Part shown: positions 48,714 to 60,123 of the stretch, piece by piece
Layout of the letters: every line of letters begins with the position of its first letter
Position numbering within the stretch: position 1 is the first letter of the stretch
From: Balaenoptera acutorostrata
Taxonomy: Eukaryota; Chordata; Mammalia; Artiodactyla; Balaenopteridae
Assembly (NCBI RefSeq): GCF_949987535.1
Contig: NC_080081.1
Coordinates: 38,170,428-38,234,427 of the forward strand
Direction of reading: 5' to 3'
DNA: 64,000 bases
The notes under the pieces: model-generated
Database searches by the model: none
Told to the model about the DNA's origin: nothing
Seen by the model: the letters and a program-made list of their open reading frames with translations, nothing else
Program-made: the position numbers and the translations under genes

Positions 48714-49466
48714 ATGGTAATAGGAACATATATATCAATAATTACCTTAAATGTGAATGGATTAAATGTTCCAACCAAAAGACACAGCCTTGCTGAATGG
48801 ATACAAAAACAAGACCCGTATATATGCTATCTTCAAGAGACCCACTTCAGACCTAGGGACACATACAGACTGAAAGTGAGGGGATGGAAAAAGATATTCC
48901 ATGCAAATGGAAATCAAAAGAAAGCTGGAGTAGCAATTCTCATATCAGACAAAATAGACTTTAAAATAAAGACTATTACAGGAGATAAAGAAGTACACTA
49001 TATAATGATCAAGGGATCGATTCAAGAAGAAGATATAACAATTGTAAATATTTATGCACCCAACATAGGAGCACCTCAATACATAAGGCAAATACTAACA
49101 GCCATAAAAGGGGAAATCAACAGTAACACAATCATAGTAGGGGACTTTAACACCCCACTTTCACCAATGCACAGACCATCCAAAATGAAAATAAATAAGG
49201 ACACAGAAGCTTTAAATGATACATTAAACAAGATGGACTTAATTGATATTTATAGGACATTCCACCCCAAAACAACAAAATACACTTTCTTCTCAAGTGG
49301 ACATGGAAAATTCTCCATGATAGATCACATCTTGGGTCACAAATCAAGCCTCAGTAAATTTAAGAAAATTGAAGTCATATCAAGCATCTTTTCTGACCAC
49401 AATGCTATGAGATTAGAAGTGTTACAGGGAAAAAAAAACGTAAGAATAGAAACACATGGAGGCTAA
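48714..49466 (+). pseudogene. L1 ORF2 endonuclease domain of element C (best preserved L1 frame here)
   Basis: This is a continuous 250-codon frame starting at the natural ORF2 ATG (57 bp after the ORF1 stop). It covers the whole APE-type endonuclease, which nicks target DNA at TT/AAAA-like sites. The expected active-site residues are present: Asn13 (LNVNGLN), Glu42 (LQETHF), Asp144 and Asn146 (GDFNTP), Asp204 (MIDHILG), Asp228-His229 (SDHNAMR). The frame closes at TAA 49464-49466 because of an indel in an A run near 49430. The isolated domain lacks the reverse transcriptase, so this is still a pseudogene as an L1 ORF2. Confidence 0.93.
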
Positions 49467-51993
49467 AAATATGTTACTAAATAACCAAGAATCACTGAAG
49501 AAATCAAAGAGGAAATCAGAAAATACCTAGAGACAAAAGACAATGAAAACACAATGATCCAAAACCTATGGGATGCAGCAAAAGCAGTTCTAGGAGGGCA
49601 GTTTATAGCAATACAATCTTACCTCAAGAAACAAAAAAAAAATCTCAAGTAAACAATCTAACATTACCCCTAAAGGAACTAGAGAAAGAAGAACAAACAA
49701 AACCCAAAGTTAGTAGAAGGAAAGAAATTATAAAGATCAGAGAAGAAATAAATGAAATAGGAACAAAGAAAACAATAGTAAAGATCAAGAAAACTGAAAG
49801 CTGGTTCTTTGAGAAGATAAACAAAACTGATAAACTTTTAGGCAGACTCATCAATAGAAAGAGAGAGAGGACTCAAATCAATAAAGTTAGAAATGAAAGA
49901 GGAGAAATTACAAGGGACACTGCAGAAATAAAAAGCATCATAAGAGACTGCTACAAGCAACTCTATGCCAATAAAATGGACAACCTGGAAGAAATGGACA
50001 AATTCTTGCACAGGTATAACCTTCCAAGACTGAGCAAAGAAGAAATAGAAAATATGGACAGACCAATCTCAAGTAATGAAATTGAAACTGTGATTAAAAC
50101 TCTTCCAACAAACAAAAGTCCAGGACCAGATGACTTCACAAGTGAATTCTATCAACCATTTAGAGAAGAGTTAACACCCAACAGTTTCAAACTCTTCCAA
50201 AAAATTGCAGAGGAAAGAACACTCCCAAACTCATTCTATGAGGCCACCATCACCTTGAAACCAAACCGGACAAAGATACTACAAAAAAAAAAGAAAATTA
50301 CAGACCAATATTACTGACAAATATAGATTCAAAAATCCTCAACAAAATACTAACAAACAGAATCCAACAACACTTTAAAAGGATCATACACCATGATCAA
50401 GTGTGATTTATGCCAGGGATGCAAGGATTCTTCAATATATGCAAATCAATCAATGTGATACACCATATCAACAAATTGAAGAATAAAAACCATATGATCA
50501 TCTCAATAGATGCAGAAAAAGCTTTTGACAAAATTCAACACCCATTTATGATAAAAACTCTCCAGAAAGTGGGCATAGAGTTACCCTACCTCAACATAAT
50601 AAAGGCCATATATGACAAACCCACAGCAAACATCATTCCCAATGGTGAAAAACTGAAAGCATTTCCTCTAAGATCAGGAACAAGACAAGGTTGCCCACTC
50701 TCACCACTATTATTCAACATAGTTTCAGAAGTCCTAGCCATGGCAATCAGAGAAGAAAAAGAAATAAAATAATACAAATTGGAAAAGAAGAAGTAAAAGT
50801 GTCACTGTTTGCAGATGACATGGAACTATACATAGAAAAGCCTAAAGATTCCACCAGAAAACTACTAGAGGTAACCAATGAATTTGGTAAAGTAGCAGGA
50901 TACAAAATCAATGCATAGAAATATCTTGCATCCCTTTACACTAACAATGAAAGATCAGAAAGAGAAATTAAGGGAACAATACTATTCACCATTGCAACAA
51001 AAAGAATAAAATCCCTAGGAATAAACCCACCTAAGGAAGTAAAAGACCTGAACTCAGAAAACTATAAGACACTGATGAAAGAAATCAAAGATGACACAAA
51101 CAGTTGGAGAGATATACCATTTTCTTGGATTGGAAGAATCAACTTTGTGAAAATGACTATACTACCCAAAGTAATCTACAGATTCAATGCAATTCCTATC
51201 AAATTACCAATGGCATTTTTTACAGAACTAGAACAAAAAATTTAAAATTTGTGTGGAGACACAAAATACCCCAAATAGCCAAAGAAATATTGAGGGAAGA
51301 ATACTGAGCTGGAAGAATCAGACTCCCTGACTTCAGACTATATTGCAAAGGTACAGTAATCAAGACAATATGGTACTGGTAGCAAAACAGAAATATAGAT
51401 CAATGGAACAGGATAGAAAGCCCAGAGATAAACCCACACACATATGGTCACCTTATCTTTGATAAAGGAGGCAAGAATATACAATGGAGAAAGGACAGTT
51501 TCCTCAGTAAGTTGTGCTGGGAAAACTGGACAGCTACATGTAAAATAATGAAATTAGAACACTCCCTAACACCATATACAAAAATAAACTCAAAATGAAT
51601 TAAAGACCTAAATGTAAGACTGGACACTATAAAACTCTTAGAGGAAAACACAGGAAGGATACTCTATGACATAAATCACAGCAATAACGTTTTTGACCCA
51701 CCTCCCAGAGTAATGGAAATAAAAACAAAAATAAACAAATGGGACCTAATGAAAGTTAAAAGCTTTTTCACAGCAAAGGAAACTATAAGCAAGATGAAAA
51801 GACAACCCTCAGAATGCAAGAAAATATATGCAAATGAATCAGCAAAGGATTAATCTCCAAAATATACAAAAGCTCATGCAGCTCAATATTAAAAAAACAA
51901 ACAACCCAATCAAAGAATGGGCAGAAGACCTAAATAGACATTTCTCCAAAGAAGACATACAGATGGCCAAGAGGCACATGAAAACCTGCTCAA
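49467..51993 (+). pseudogene. L1 ORF2 reverse-transcriptase part of element C, broken
   Basis: It continues the ORF2 of element C in several frames. 49568-50317 holds the linker and RT entry (NKSPGPDDFTSEFYQ, with Asp replacing the usual Gly). 50410-50772 holds RT motif A ([13 protein letters not shown]) and motif B ([15 protein letters not shown]). 50691-50918 holds the catalytic FADD ([10 protein letters not shown]). Frameshifts near 49640, 50290 and 50770 and stops break it. At 51994 it is interrupted by the retro-insertion and resumes at 53485. Confidence 0.92.
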
Positions 51994-53470
51994 GACTTTG
52001 ACCTGGAGTCCGGAGAACGAGTCAAGCATCCACTGGTCTTCTCAATCTAGTGCCACCTCCCCAAGTGGCCCCTGGGACCTGGAGAAAGCAGTCCCTCTTG
52101 GCATTTCTGGTCAAGTTCATCTTTAAAATAACACTTCCATCGCATTAGGGTCAAGAATGTCCAGACAGGACTTCCCTGTTGGCGTAGTGGTTATGAATCC
52201 TCCTGCCAATGCAGGGGACATGGGTTTGATCCCTGGTCCGGGAAGATCCCACATGCCAAGGAGCAACTAAGCCCGTGCGCCACAACTACTGAGCCTGCAT
52301 ACCACGACTACTGAAGCCCGCACACCTAGAGCTCATGCTCCACAACAAGAGAAGCCACTGCAGTGAGAAACTTACTCACTGCAATGAAGAGTAGACCCCA
52401 CTCGCTGCAACTAGAGAAAGCCTGCTTGCAGCAAGGAAGACCCAATGCAGCCAAAAAAAACACAAAACAAACAAAAAAAAACCCCAAAAAAACCCAGAAT
52501 GTCCAGACAGGGTGAGTGCATTTCCTGATAGGATGAGGCAGAGACATCTCCATCCAAGCTTGCTCACCCCCTGGCTGCTTAGAGGTCCTCCCTTGGGATT
52601 CTGAGGTTGATCCTCACTCATATAAACCCAGCCTCCCACCCTGCCTGCCTGTCAGCCCCAGGAGGGGCCTTCTCTGCCCAAGCCAGACCTGGCTGCCCCT
52701 GCCAGCTCAGTGGATCCATGTGGCCTTGGCTCCCAGGAAAGTTCCTTGGCTGGGGTTCTTTGGAGGGTGAACAAATAAGCACTCAGCTACTGTCAGTCCA
52801 CTCAGCTGCAAAGTCATTCAGGGTCTAAACTCTGAAAATGATCAGGATTAATGTAAGAATAATGCACCAGTGTTTCTAACACTTGCCCTCTGAATGGCAA
52901 TGGGCTTGCTCATCAGTACCCTCCCTTTCACCCACTAACCATATTTGACTTAGTTTTTGATGTGAATTTTATCACCTGGAAGGATGTGCAAAACATGTAT
53001 GAATGGCTTAAAGAACAAATTAGAAATTACACAGCCAAATAACCACAACCAATGAGGAATGTTGCCAGGATCCCACCCCATCCCCATTGTGTAGTGGACC
53101 CCCCTTTGCCAATAAAAATCCTCTCTTTTCCCCAGAGGTAATCTGACTCTATGGAACATATTTTCTTGCTTTGTTTTATACTCTGTCACCTATGTATGAT
53201 TCTCTGTAATTTCATTTTGCTTGCTTTTGAAATTATATACATGGGATGGTGATGTATATATTATTTTGGGTTTTGCTTCTTTGCTAAATATTGTGAGATT
53301 CATCACGTTGTGTGAAGCTAGGCTGTATTTTGTTTGCTGTATGGCATTCCATTGTATGAATACTGTAATTTTATCATTTCTACTGTTATGGGATATTTGG
53401 GTTGTTTTCTTTATTTGTCTTACTGTGAACAATGCTGCTATAAACCTTAAAAAAAAAAAAAAGCAAAAAA
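51994..53470 (+). mobile_element. Retro-inserted sequence of unknown parent (retrocopy or transduction) inside L1 C
   Basis: The L1 ORF2 text is interrupted between gaaaacctgctcaa (51980-51993) and gaaaagctgctcaa (53471-53484), a 14-bp direct repeat with one mismatch. The insert ends in a poly-A run (about 53449-53462) after a TATAAA-like hexamer. These are hallmarks of L1-mediated retrotransposition of an RNA. It has about 1.1 kb of its own sequence without the SINE and its TSD copy. The 5' part (51994-52150) is GC-moderate. The part at 53160-53448 resembles an antisense old L1 fragment, so the parent RNA carried one. I recognise no protein. Parent gene unknown. Confidence 0.8.
52169..52495 (+). 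mobile_element. CHR-type SINE inside the retro-inserted sequence
   Basis: The head is gacttccctgttggcgtagt, the B-box-like 'gggtttgatccctggtccgg' lies near 52221, and the tail is A-rich and C-interrupted. An exact 15-bp TSD agaatgtccagacag lies at 52154-52168 and 52496-52510. It is either younger than the retrocopy or was already in the parent transcript. Confidence 0.95.
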
Positions 53471-53484
53471 GAAAAGCTGCTCAA

Positions 53485-53991
53485 CATCACTAATTATTAG
53501 AGAAATGCAAATTAAAACTACATGAGGTATCACCTCAAACCAGTCAGAATGACCATCATCAAAAAATCTACAAACAATAAATGTTGGAGAGGGTGTGGAG
53601 AAAAGGGAACCCTCTTGCACCGTTTGTGGGAATGTAAATTGATACAGCCACTATGGAGAACAGTATGGAGGTTCCTTAAAAAACTAAAAATAGAACTACC
53701 ATATGACCCAGCAATCCCACTATTGGGCATATACCCATATGCACTCCAATGTTCATTGCAGCACTATTTATAGTAGACAGGTCATGGAAACAACCTAAAT
53801 GTGCATCGACAGATGAATGTATAAAGAAGATGTGTTACCTATATACAATGGAATATTACTCAGCCATAAAAAGGAACGAAATTGGGTCATTTGTAGAGAC
53901 GTGGATGGATCTAGAGACTGTCATACAGAGTGAAGTAAGTCAGAAAGAGAAAAACAAATATCGTGTATTAACACGTATATGTGGAATCTAG
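53485..53991 (+). pseudogene. L1 ORF2 C-terminal end of element C
   Basis: It resumes ORF2 after the insert. 53522-53773 includes the Cys-rich motif CX3CX7HX4C ([18 protein letters not shown]) and [14 protein letters not shown], then shifts frame after a deletion of about 30 bp relative to sibling copies (tacccatatgcactccaatg). 53749-53991 holds the last 80 codons to the natural stop TAG. 3' UTR follows to about 54190. Confidence 0.9.
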
Positions 53992-54241
53992 AAAAATGGT
54001 ACAGGTGAACTGGTTTGCAAGACAGAAATAGAGACACAGATGTAGAGAACAAACGTATGGACACCAAGGCAGGAAAGCAGGGGAATGGGGTGGTGGTGAG
54101 ATGAATTGGGAGATTGGGATTGACATATATACAGTAATATGTATAAAATAGATAACTAATAAGAACCTGCTGTATAAAAAAATAAATAAAATAACATTCA
54201 ATAATAAAATAGAATAAATGGAAAAAAATAAAATTACTTCA

Positions 54242-54528
54242 TTCCAAGACACATTAATTAAAATTAAAAGAAAAATAGTGATGAGTAAAATATTCTAGAG
54301 AATTATGTAGAGAGAAAGAGAAAAGAAAGAAATCAGGAATCAAACTGTCATAGAACTTCTTACAAAAAAATAAAAAATGAAAAAATTGAGACAAAGTCTT
54401 GAATATTCTAAGGGACCATGATTCTGTTAAAAAGGGAAAATATTAAGCAAGGAAATAGTGAAAAAGGGATTGAAATAATCATGGTGCACAGAACTAAATG
54501 TTAGGAAGTAAAAAATATGAGCTATTCA
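54242..54528 (+). mobile_element. Possible older L1/HAL1-type ORF1 relic, right flank of element C
   Basis: 'ccaagacacattaattaaaa', 'ttaaaagaaaaatagtgatg' and 'aggaatcaaactgtcataga' resemble ORF1 text of old L1 or HAL1 elements. The left flank (46500-46811) looks related, suggesting C inserted into this relic. Low identity. Confidence 0.4.
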
Positions 54529-54835
54529 TACTGGGCATATACCCTGAGAAAACCATAATTCAAAAAGAGTCATGTACCACAATATTCATTGCAGCTCTAT
54601 TTACAATAGCCAGGACATGGAAGCAACCTAAGTGTCCATCGACAGATGAATGGATAAAGAAGATGTGGCACATATATACAATGGAATATTACTGAGCCAT
54701 AAAAAGAAATGAAATTGAGTTATTTGTAGTGAGGTAGATGATAGACCTAGAGTCTGTCATACAGAGTGAAGTAAGTCAGAAAGAGAAAAACAAATACCGT
54801 ATGCTAACACATATATATATATAGAATCTTAAAAA
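54529..54835 (+). pseudogene. L1 ORF2 C-terminal stub of element F
   Basis: The frame [20 protein letters not shown] to the MEYY block, then a TGA at 54693-54695 where siblings have TCA (Ser). After it come the SEVSQKEKNKYRMLTHIY-like remnant and a TA repeat (acacatatatatatata) that shifts the natural stop. Confidence 0.9.
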
Positions 54836-55210
54836 AAAAAAAAAAGATTATGAAGAACCTAGGGGCAGGACAGGAATAAAGATGCAGACCTTCTAGGGAA
54901 TGGACTTGAGGACACGGGGAGGGGTAAGGGTAAGCTGGGACAAAGTGGGAGAGTGGCATGGACATATATACACTACCAAATGTAAAATCAATAGCTAGTA
55001 GGAAGCAGCTGCATAGCACAGGGAGATCAGCTCGGTGCTTTGTGACCACCTAGAGGGGTGGGATAGGAAGGGTGGGAGGGAGATGCAAGAGGGAGGAGAT
55101 ATGGGGATATACGTATACATATAGCTGATTCACTTTGTTATAAAGCAGAAACTAACACACCATTATAAAGCAATTATACTCCAATAAAGATGTTAAACAA
55201 AAACAAAAAA
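54529..55210 (+). mobile_element. 5'-truncated L1 (element F)
   Basis: It starts abruptly inside the ORF2 C-terminus (tactgggcatataccctgag) and runs through a 3' UTR of the A/B type to 'ccaataaagatgttaaacaa' and an A-rich tail near 55215. TSD not convincingly seen. It is about 0.68 kb. Confidence 0.93.
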
Positions 55211-55637
55211 AAAATGAACGATGAAGAACAAGCTAGAATTGTATCAAAACTGAAAATGCTAATATACTGTGCAGGTCAGGTAGTCTAAATTGCAAATTGT
55301 AATAATATGAAAGCCAAATATAGATTTAGCTACAAATACTTATCTATTATAATGGGAGTATAACAGAAGGGGAAATGTGATTTTGAGTTGGATATGAGAG
55401 ACGGTATTTGATACTAATGTTCTAATGTCTATATTAGACACAAGTAATAAACAGTGATAATATCTAAAACTGAAAAAAAGAAAAGAGAGGTGGCATAAAG
55501 ACCCACAGGAGAGTGGGAGAGAATGAAGGATGGAGAACATTTTACTTAGAAATTTGGAGTCAAAAACCTGAAAACAATGAAAAATATTTGTGATTGGTTC
55601 CCTATGGGGAATGAGACTTAGAATTGAAGAAAACTGT
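55211..55637. other. Spacer, unassigned
   Basis: Short AT-rich sequence between L1 F and the antisense SINE. I see nothing I can assign. Confidence 0.5.
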
Positions 55638-55645
55638 CCTGATTT

Positions 55646-56000
55646 TTTTTTAAATTAATTAATTAATTTTTAAATTTTTTTAGCTGTGTTGAGTCTTGGT
55701 TGCTGTGCACGGGCTTTCTCTAGTTGTGGCAAGCGGGGGGTACTCTTCATTGCAGTGTGTGGGCTTCCTATTTCGGTGGCTTGTCTTGTTGCAGAGCAAA
55801 GACTCTAGGCATGCGGACTCTGTAGTTGTGGCTTGCGGGCTCAGTAGTTGTGGTTTGCGGGCTCTAGAGCACAGGCTCAATATTTGTGACACATGGGCTT
55901 CGTTGCTCCACGACATGTGGGATTTTCCCTGACCAGCACTCGAACCCATGTTACCTGCACTGGCAGATGGATTCATAACCACTGCACCACCAGGGAAGTC
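55646..56000 (-). mobile_element. CHR-type SINE, antisense
   Basis: An (AATT)n/T-rich tail precedes 'gctttctctagttgtggcaa' and the reverse B box (cgaacccatgtt near 55941). It ends with 'caccaccagggaagtc', the reverse of the SINE head. TSD tgtcctgattt at 55635-55645 versus ttgcctgattt at 56001-56011, two mismatches in 11. The internal module 'gtagttgtggcttgcgggct' is repeated, with the second copy as 'gtagttgtggtttgcgggct'. Confidence 0.92.
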
Positions 56001-56011
56001 TTGCCTGATTT

Positions 56012-59000
56012 GTTTTTGAATTGGTCTTGTGGTATTATCTTTTAGACCAGATATAAGTTTGAAAAAAAATTTTAAAAACTTTATTAATATTTGGCTGATT
56101 TCTCATCTCCTGCCTGTTTAAATTCCACATAAAATTAAACATTCCTCAGGTGTAATTTTTGTATGATATTTATATTTATCACTTTAACACAATATCAACA
56201 TTGTTATTGAGTGGGTCTTGAATTTTCAAATTCTTATAAAACCACTACACATACAGATATGGGTACATAAAAACTTGAATCATCTAAATCTACTCTTATA
56301 AAAAGAAATTACAAGATGAAAATGGAAAGCACTGGTTTAAGTACGGTGAGTAGCATGATAAGGTAAATTCCAGTGTTTCTTCATTTCACAGAGCAGAATC
56401 ACTTAAAAGTCTATGAGGCAAAGTCACAGTTTCCACCTTAAACTCAAATAACAAGTAGGTTATGTTTGGTGAATTACTATTTCATGTATTTAGGAGAATA
56501 AGTACCTGAAATTCCCCTTAAAATGTGCCAGAAGTCCCACAATGATTTCCCAATTAATGATACAAAAATAAACCAATAAAATTAATTTGACTATGTTCAT
56601 CTGAATCAAGGAATGATCTGCTGGTTTACTCTGTTGCTTATAGGTAGATCCTTGGTTACTAAATCAACTAGAAAAAAAAGAGAATAAACAAAACAGAAAA
56701 GAAAAATAGATAAAGCAAGGGGAAAATGTCAGGAACTTAGCAGACAAGGTAAAGGAGTAAACTAACATGTAAGAGAACTTTCATCATGTAGTAGCTCAAA
56801 CTAGACTACCTCATGAAGAGAAATATCCCTTCCAGTGGTGAGCTTCTTAGAGAGATCTGCCATAGAGGCTTTTGCAGAGTGTGCAGTGAGTTCAAAATCA
56901 ATCACATTCTTTATAGTAAGAGACATTTCTGTTTTTACTGCTTTACTAGTACCTCTGGGTGAAGACTGAGCATAAATGACAATTTTTTCAGTAGAGACAA
57001 TCTGAAGTGGGGGCAGGCAGAGGAGTGTGGTTCAGGTATATCATTTCCAATGAGCTAATTTAATACAAGGATGCATCCTGGAATATTTTGAGGCAACAAG
57101 AGCCAACTTATTCCTCATGCTCTCAGATATCAGCTGTATCAGCAGACTTTCAAGAGTACTTGAATGGCAGAGAAATCAAATTTGACATCATTAGCAAGAA
57201 ACTGAATAGCATACGGTCTATATTTCACATTAAAAGAAGATCTATGTGGCTTAAAATCCATATAACTGATGGCAAAGTTAATGCCTTATTTTGAAAAAAA
57301 AAGAAAAACAAACAAAAATCCCCTGGCTTGTATTATTACATTAATGAAGATTGTGGTACCTCTGCATGGAATTTAGCTACAAACAGGTTTATTTGCGGGA
57401 CCAATAATAAAAGTAGTAGTAGTAGTAATAATAAAAATAATAATAATAATAATGAAGCACTTTATTTTGGTTTAATTTGCTGTTCAATCAAATATGTTCT
57501 CGGTTGCGGCTCCACATCTTTCACCATGAATTGGAAATTCACTAAAACTATTGGGAAGCTATATTGAGTTACAGAGCTTGTTAGATATTTTTCTAAACCC
57601 TAGGGTAAATATTCCAATCTTCAGCCCAATCAAGACAGCCAACTTAAACTGCAGTAGAAAAACTTTTTCTGAATTATTAAGCTGCAAGTTTTCCTCATTC
57701 TCCTCTCCATCTATTTTAGATTTCAGGTTAATTATTATAAATACTTAAATCTGTTCTTCCCTTTCCCTCTTGTACACTCTCCTGTGTAATTGCAGCTTCT
57801 TTCTCTGTATTGAGACACATAACTTGGAAAGCAAATTCAAGGTTTTTCAACACCGCCTGGTGATATTACTACTTTCCTCCACTAATCCTAGTTTTCCCCT
57901 CTCCTCAGTGCTGCTCAACTTAGCACTTTTACTCAGTACTTTCTTTCCCCCACGATTGCTTCTCCACCTTTAGTTTACTATCTTTGTTTTTCTCATAATT
58001 CTTTAAAAAACAGAATTTTTCAGTTGTGAATTTCTTGTCTTCCTCTGTGTGTTCAAACTTGTCATTTGATAAAATGAAGACAGTGTCCTCCACATTGGTT
58101 CTGGATCTCTGCCCTTCTAATCACCAAAGGCTGACTCTTCACTTATCCTCCCAGCTCCATCATTATCTGCCAGTTCTTCCCTGAATCTATTCATCTAAAA
58201 AGAAAATGGAAACTCTGCTAAAGCCATTACATTTTTTGTCCAGGAAAATGCCAAGGAGTTTTTGAAACTCCTGTCTCACATGCTACTTTTTCTCACTATT
58301 TTTCAAACTGACATTTCTCTGATTGGATCTCTGGCCTTTGACTGACTTTAGTTCTGCTTCTCTAGCTGTAGGAATCTGTCTCAGGCTGAATGGCCCCCTG
58401 TGGTTGGTTAAGTTTTGTTAGGTCTCTGGATAGTTTATTTTCTGGTAGAAAAATAACATTTTTGCCATGGATTCTTTCTACATGTGCCCTTCAACAAATA
58501 ACCTCCATCCTATAACTTTCTCAGGTCAAAAACATAATGTATCATGCCCTCCTGGAGATGGTCTGGTTTTTAAAATTTTATTTAAAAAATTTCTGTTTCT
58601 TTTTTCCTCACTGTTTGCCACTGGGGCATGGATCTCACTCCCATTGGTACAACCTGGTTAAGCCCAGATATTATTGTAATAAAACTGAATCCTTAGAATG
58701 ACCTTCAATTGAATAAGGCTACAGGAACAATCCCCATTTTCTCTAATTATGAAATAGAGTTCCCAGATAGCTTAAATCTAAAACAGCGTTCATGCAAGAT
58801 CTCACCATAAAGCCTTTTCACTTCTAATTTTTTTTCAAAACTATATATTCATGCTCTTTACTATATAAAGTGCTACATAGAAGAATACAATACTCACATA
58901 GTTCCTCATACATTTCTCTTTTCTGTAATTGTAAAAATAATATATACTCATTGTATTAAATTAATACCATAGAAACATATAAATTACAAAATAAAAAAAT

Positions 59001-59195
59001 GCCCTATCTTATTTTAAATTCACCTGCTAAGAAACTTGTTAAAGTTTATAATTCACAACATAATACTCTTCTATTTATAAAAATGTTTTATTTTAGTTCA
59101 TCTATTTTAAAATTAGAAACTTTTAATTACCATTATGACATAATGTAATTTAACAAGGTGCTAATTAGCTATCAGATATCAATAAAGATTAAAAT
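56012..59195. other. Spacer, unassigned
   Basis: No gene supported. The longest open frames (57328-57567, 57770-57973 and others) have no recognisable domain and include a microsatellite. A MER20-like phrase ('cagtgtttcttcatttcaca ... gcagaatcactta' near 56371) hints at an old hAT MITE but is too weak to list. Confidence 0.5.
57412..57454. repeat. Trinucleotide microsatellite (AGT/AAT)n
   Basis: About five AGT units followed by (AAT)n with one extra A. A short interrupted tract. Confidence 0.93.
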
Positions 59196-59203
59196 GACTG
59201 CTC

Positions 59204-60110
59204 CATTTCTCTAATAATTAGTGATGTTGAGCATCTTTTCATGTGTCTCTTGGCCATCTGTATGTCTTCCCTGGAGAAATGTCTGTTTATTACAATGAGG
59301 TATCACCTCACACCGGTCAGAATGGCCATTATCAAAAAATCTACAAACAATAAATGCTGGAGAGGGTGTGGAGAAGAGAATCCTCTTGCACTGTTGGTGG
59401 GAATGTAAATTGATACAGCCACTATGGAGAACAGTATGGAGGTTCCTTAAAAAACTAAAAATAGAACTACCATATGACCCAGCAATCCCAGTCCTGGGCA
59501 TACACCCTGAGAAAACTATAATTCAAAAAGACACATGCACCCCAATGTTCACTGCAGGACTATTTAAAATAACCAGGACATGGAAGCAATCTAAATGTCC
59601 ATCAATAGCTGAATGGATAAAGAAGAGGTGGTACATATATCCAATGGAATATGTGTAAAAAGGAGCAAAATTGGGTCATTTGTAGAGATGTGGATGGACC
59701 TAGAGACTATCATAGAGAGTGAAGTAAGTCAGAAAGAGAAAAACAAATATTGTATATTAATCATATATGTGGAATCTAGAAAAATGGTTCAGAGAAACCT
59801 ATTTGCAAAGCAGAAATAGAGACACAGACATAGAGAACAAATGTGTGGACACCAAGGGGGGAAAGGGAGGGTGGGATGAATTGGGAGATTGGGATTGACA
59901 TATATACACTACTATGTATAAAATAGATAATGAGAACCTACTGTATAGCACAGGGAACTCTACTCAGTGCTCTGTGGTGATCTAAATGGGAAGGAAATCC
60001 AAAAAAGTGGGGATATACGTATACATATAGCTGATTCACTTAGCTGTACAGCTGAAACTAACACACCATTGTAAAGCAACTATACCCCAATTAAAAAAAA
60101 AAAAAAAAAA
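59204..60110 (+). mobile_element. 5'-inverted (twin-primed) L1 (element G)
   Basis: 59204-59289 is an antisense ORF2 piece (reverse of 'agacatttctcc ... atgctcaacatcactaatta'). 59290-60110 is sense ORF2 end, 3' UTR and A tail. An exact 13-bp TSD gactgctccattt lies at 59196-59208 and 60111-60123, overlapping the start of the inverted part by microhomology. At the junction about 12 bp of consensus (caaatcaaaac) is missing. The 3' UTR is the complete form, with 'tgtatagcacagggaactct' and 'ctgtacagctgaaactaaca'. Confidence 0.95.
59290..59780 (+). pseudogene. L1 ORF2 C-terminal stub of element G
   Basis: Sense ORF2 end: the Cys-rich region is frame-shifted by a small deletion (gagaagagaatcc where siblings have gagaaaagggaaccc), so 59368-59658 starts with [14 protein letters not shown] and ends at TAA after MEYV. 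A second frame (59613-59819) carries the last part. Confidence 0.9.
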
Positions 60111-60123
60111 GACTGCTCCATTT

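Larger units (their letters stand above)
46823..54230 (+). mobile_element. Near full-length L1 (element C), ORF2 interrupted by a retro-insertion
   Basis: 5' UTR 46823-47727, ORF1 47728-48656, ORF2 48714-53991 (interrupted at 51994-53484), 3' UTR to about 54190 with the end 'ctgctgtataaaaaaataaa'. Flanks aaaatacttca (46812-46822) and aaattacttca (54231-54241) are a likely TSD (one mismatch in 11); the left side reads ttttaaaaaa, close to the L1 endonuclease preference. Its net length is about 5.9 kb, with a leader about half as long as that of B and a different 3' end, so it belongs to another L1 lineage. Confidence 0.92.

Noticed and set aside
56360..56460. MER20-like phrase
   Set aside because: Only about 40 bp of loose similarity and no terminal repeats.
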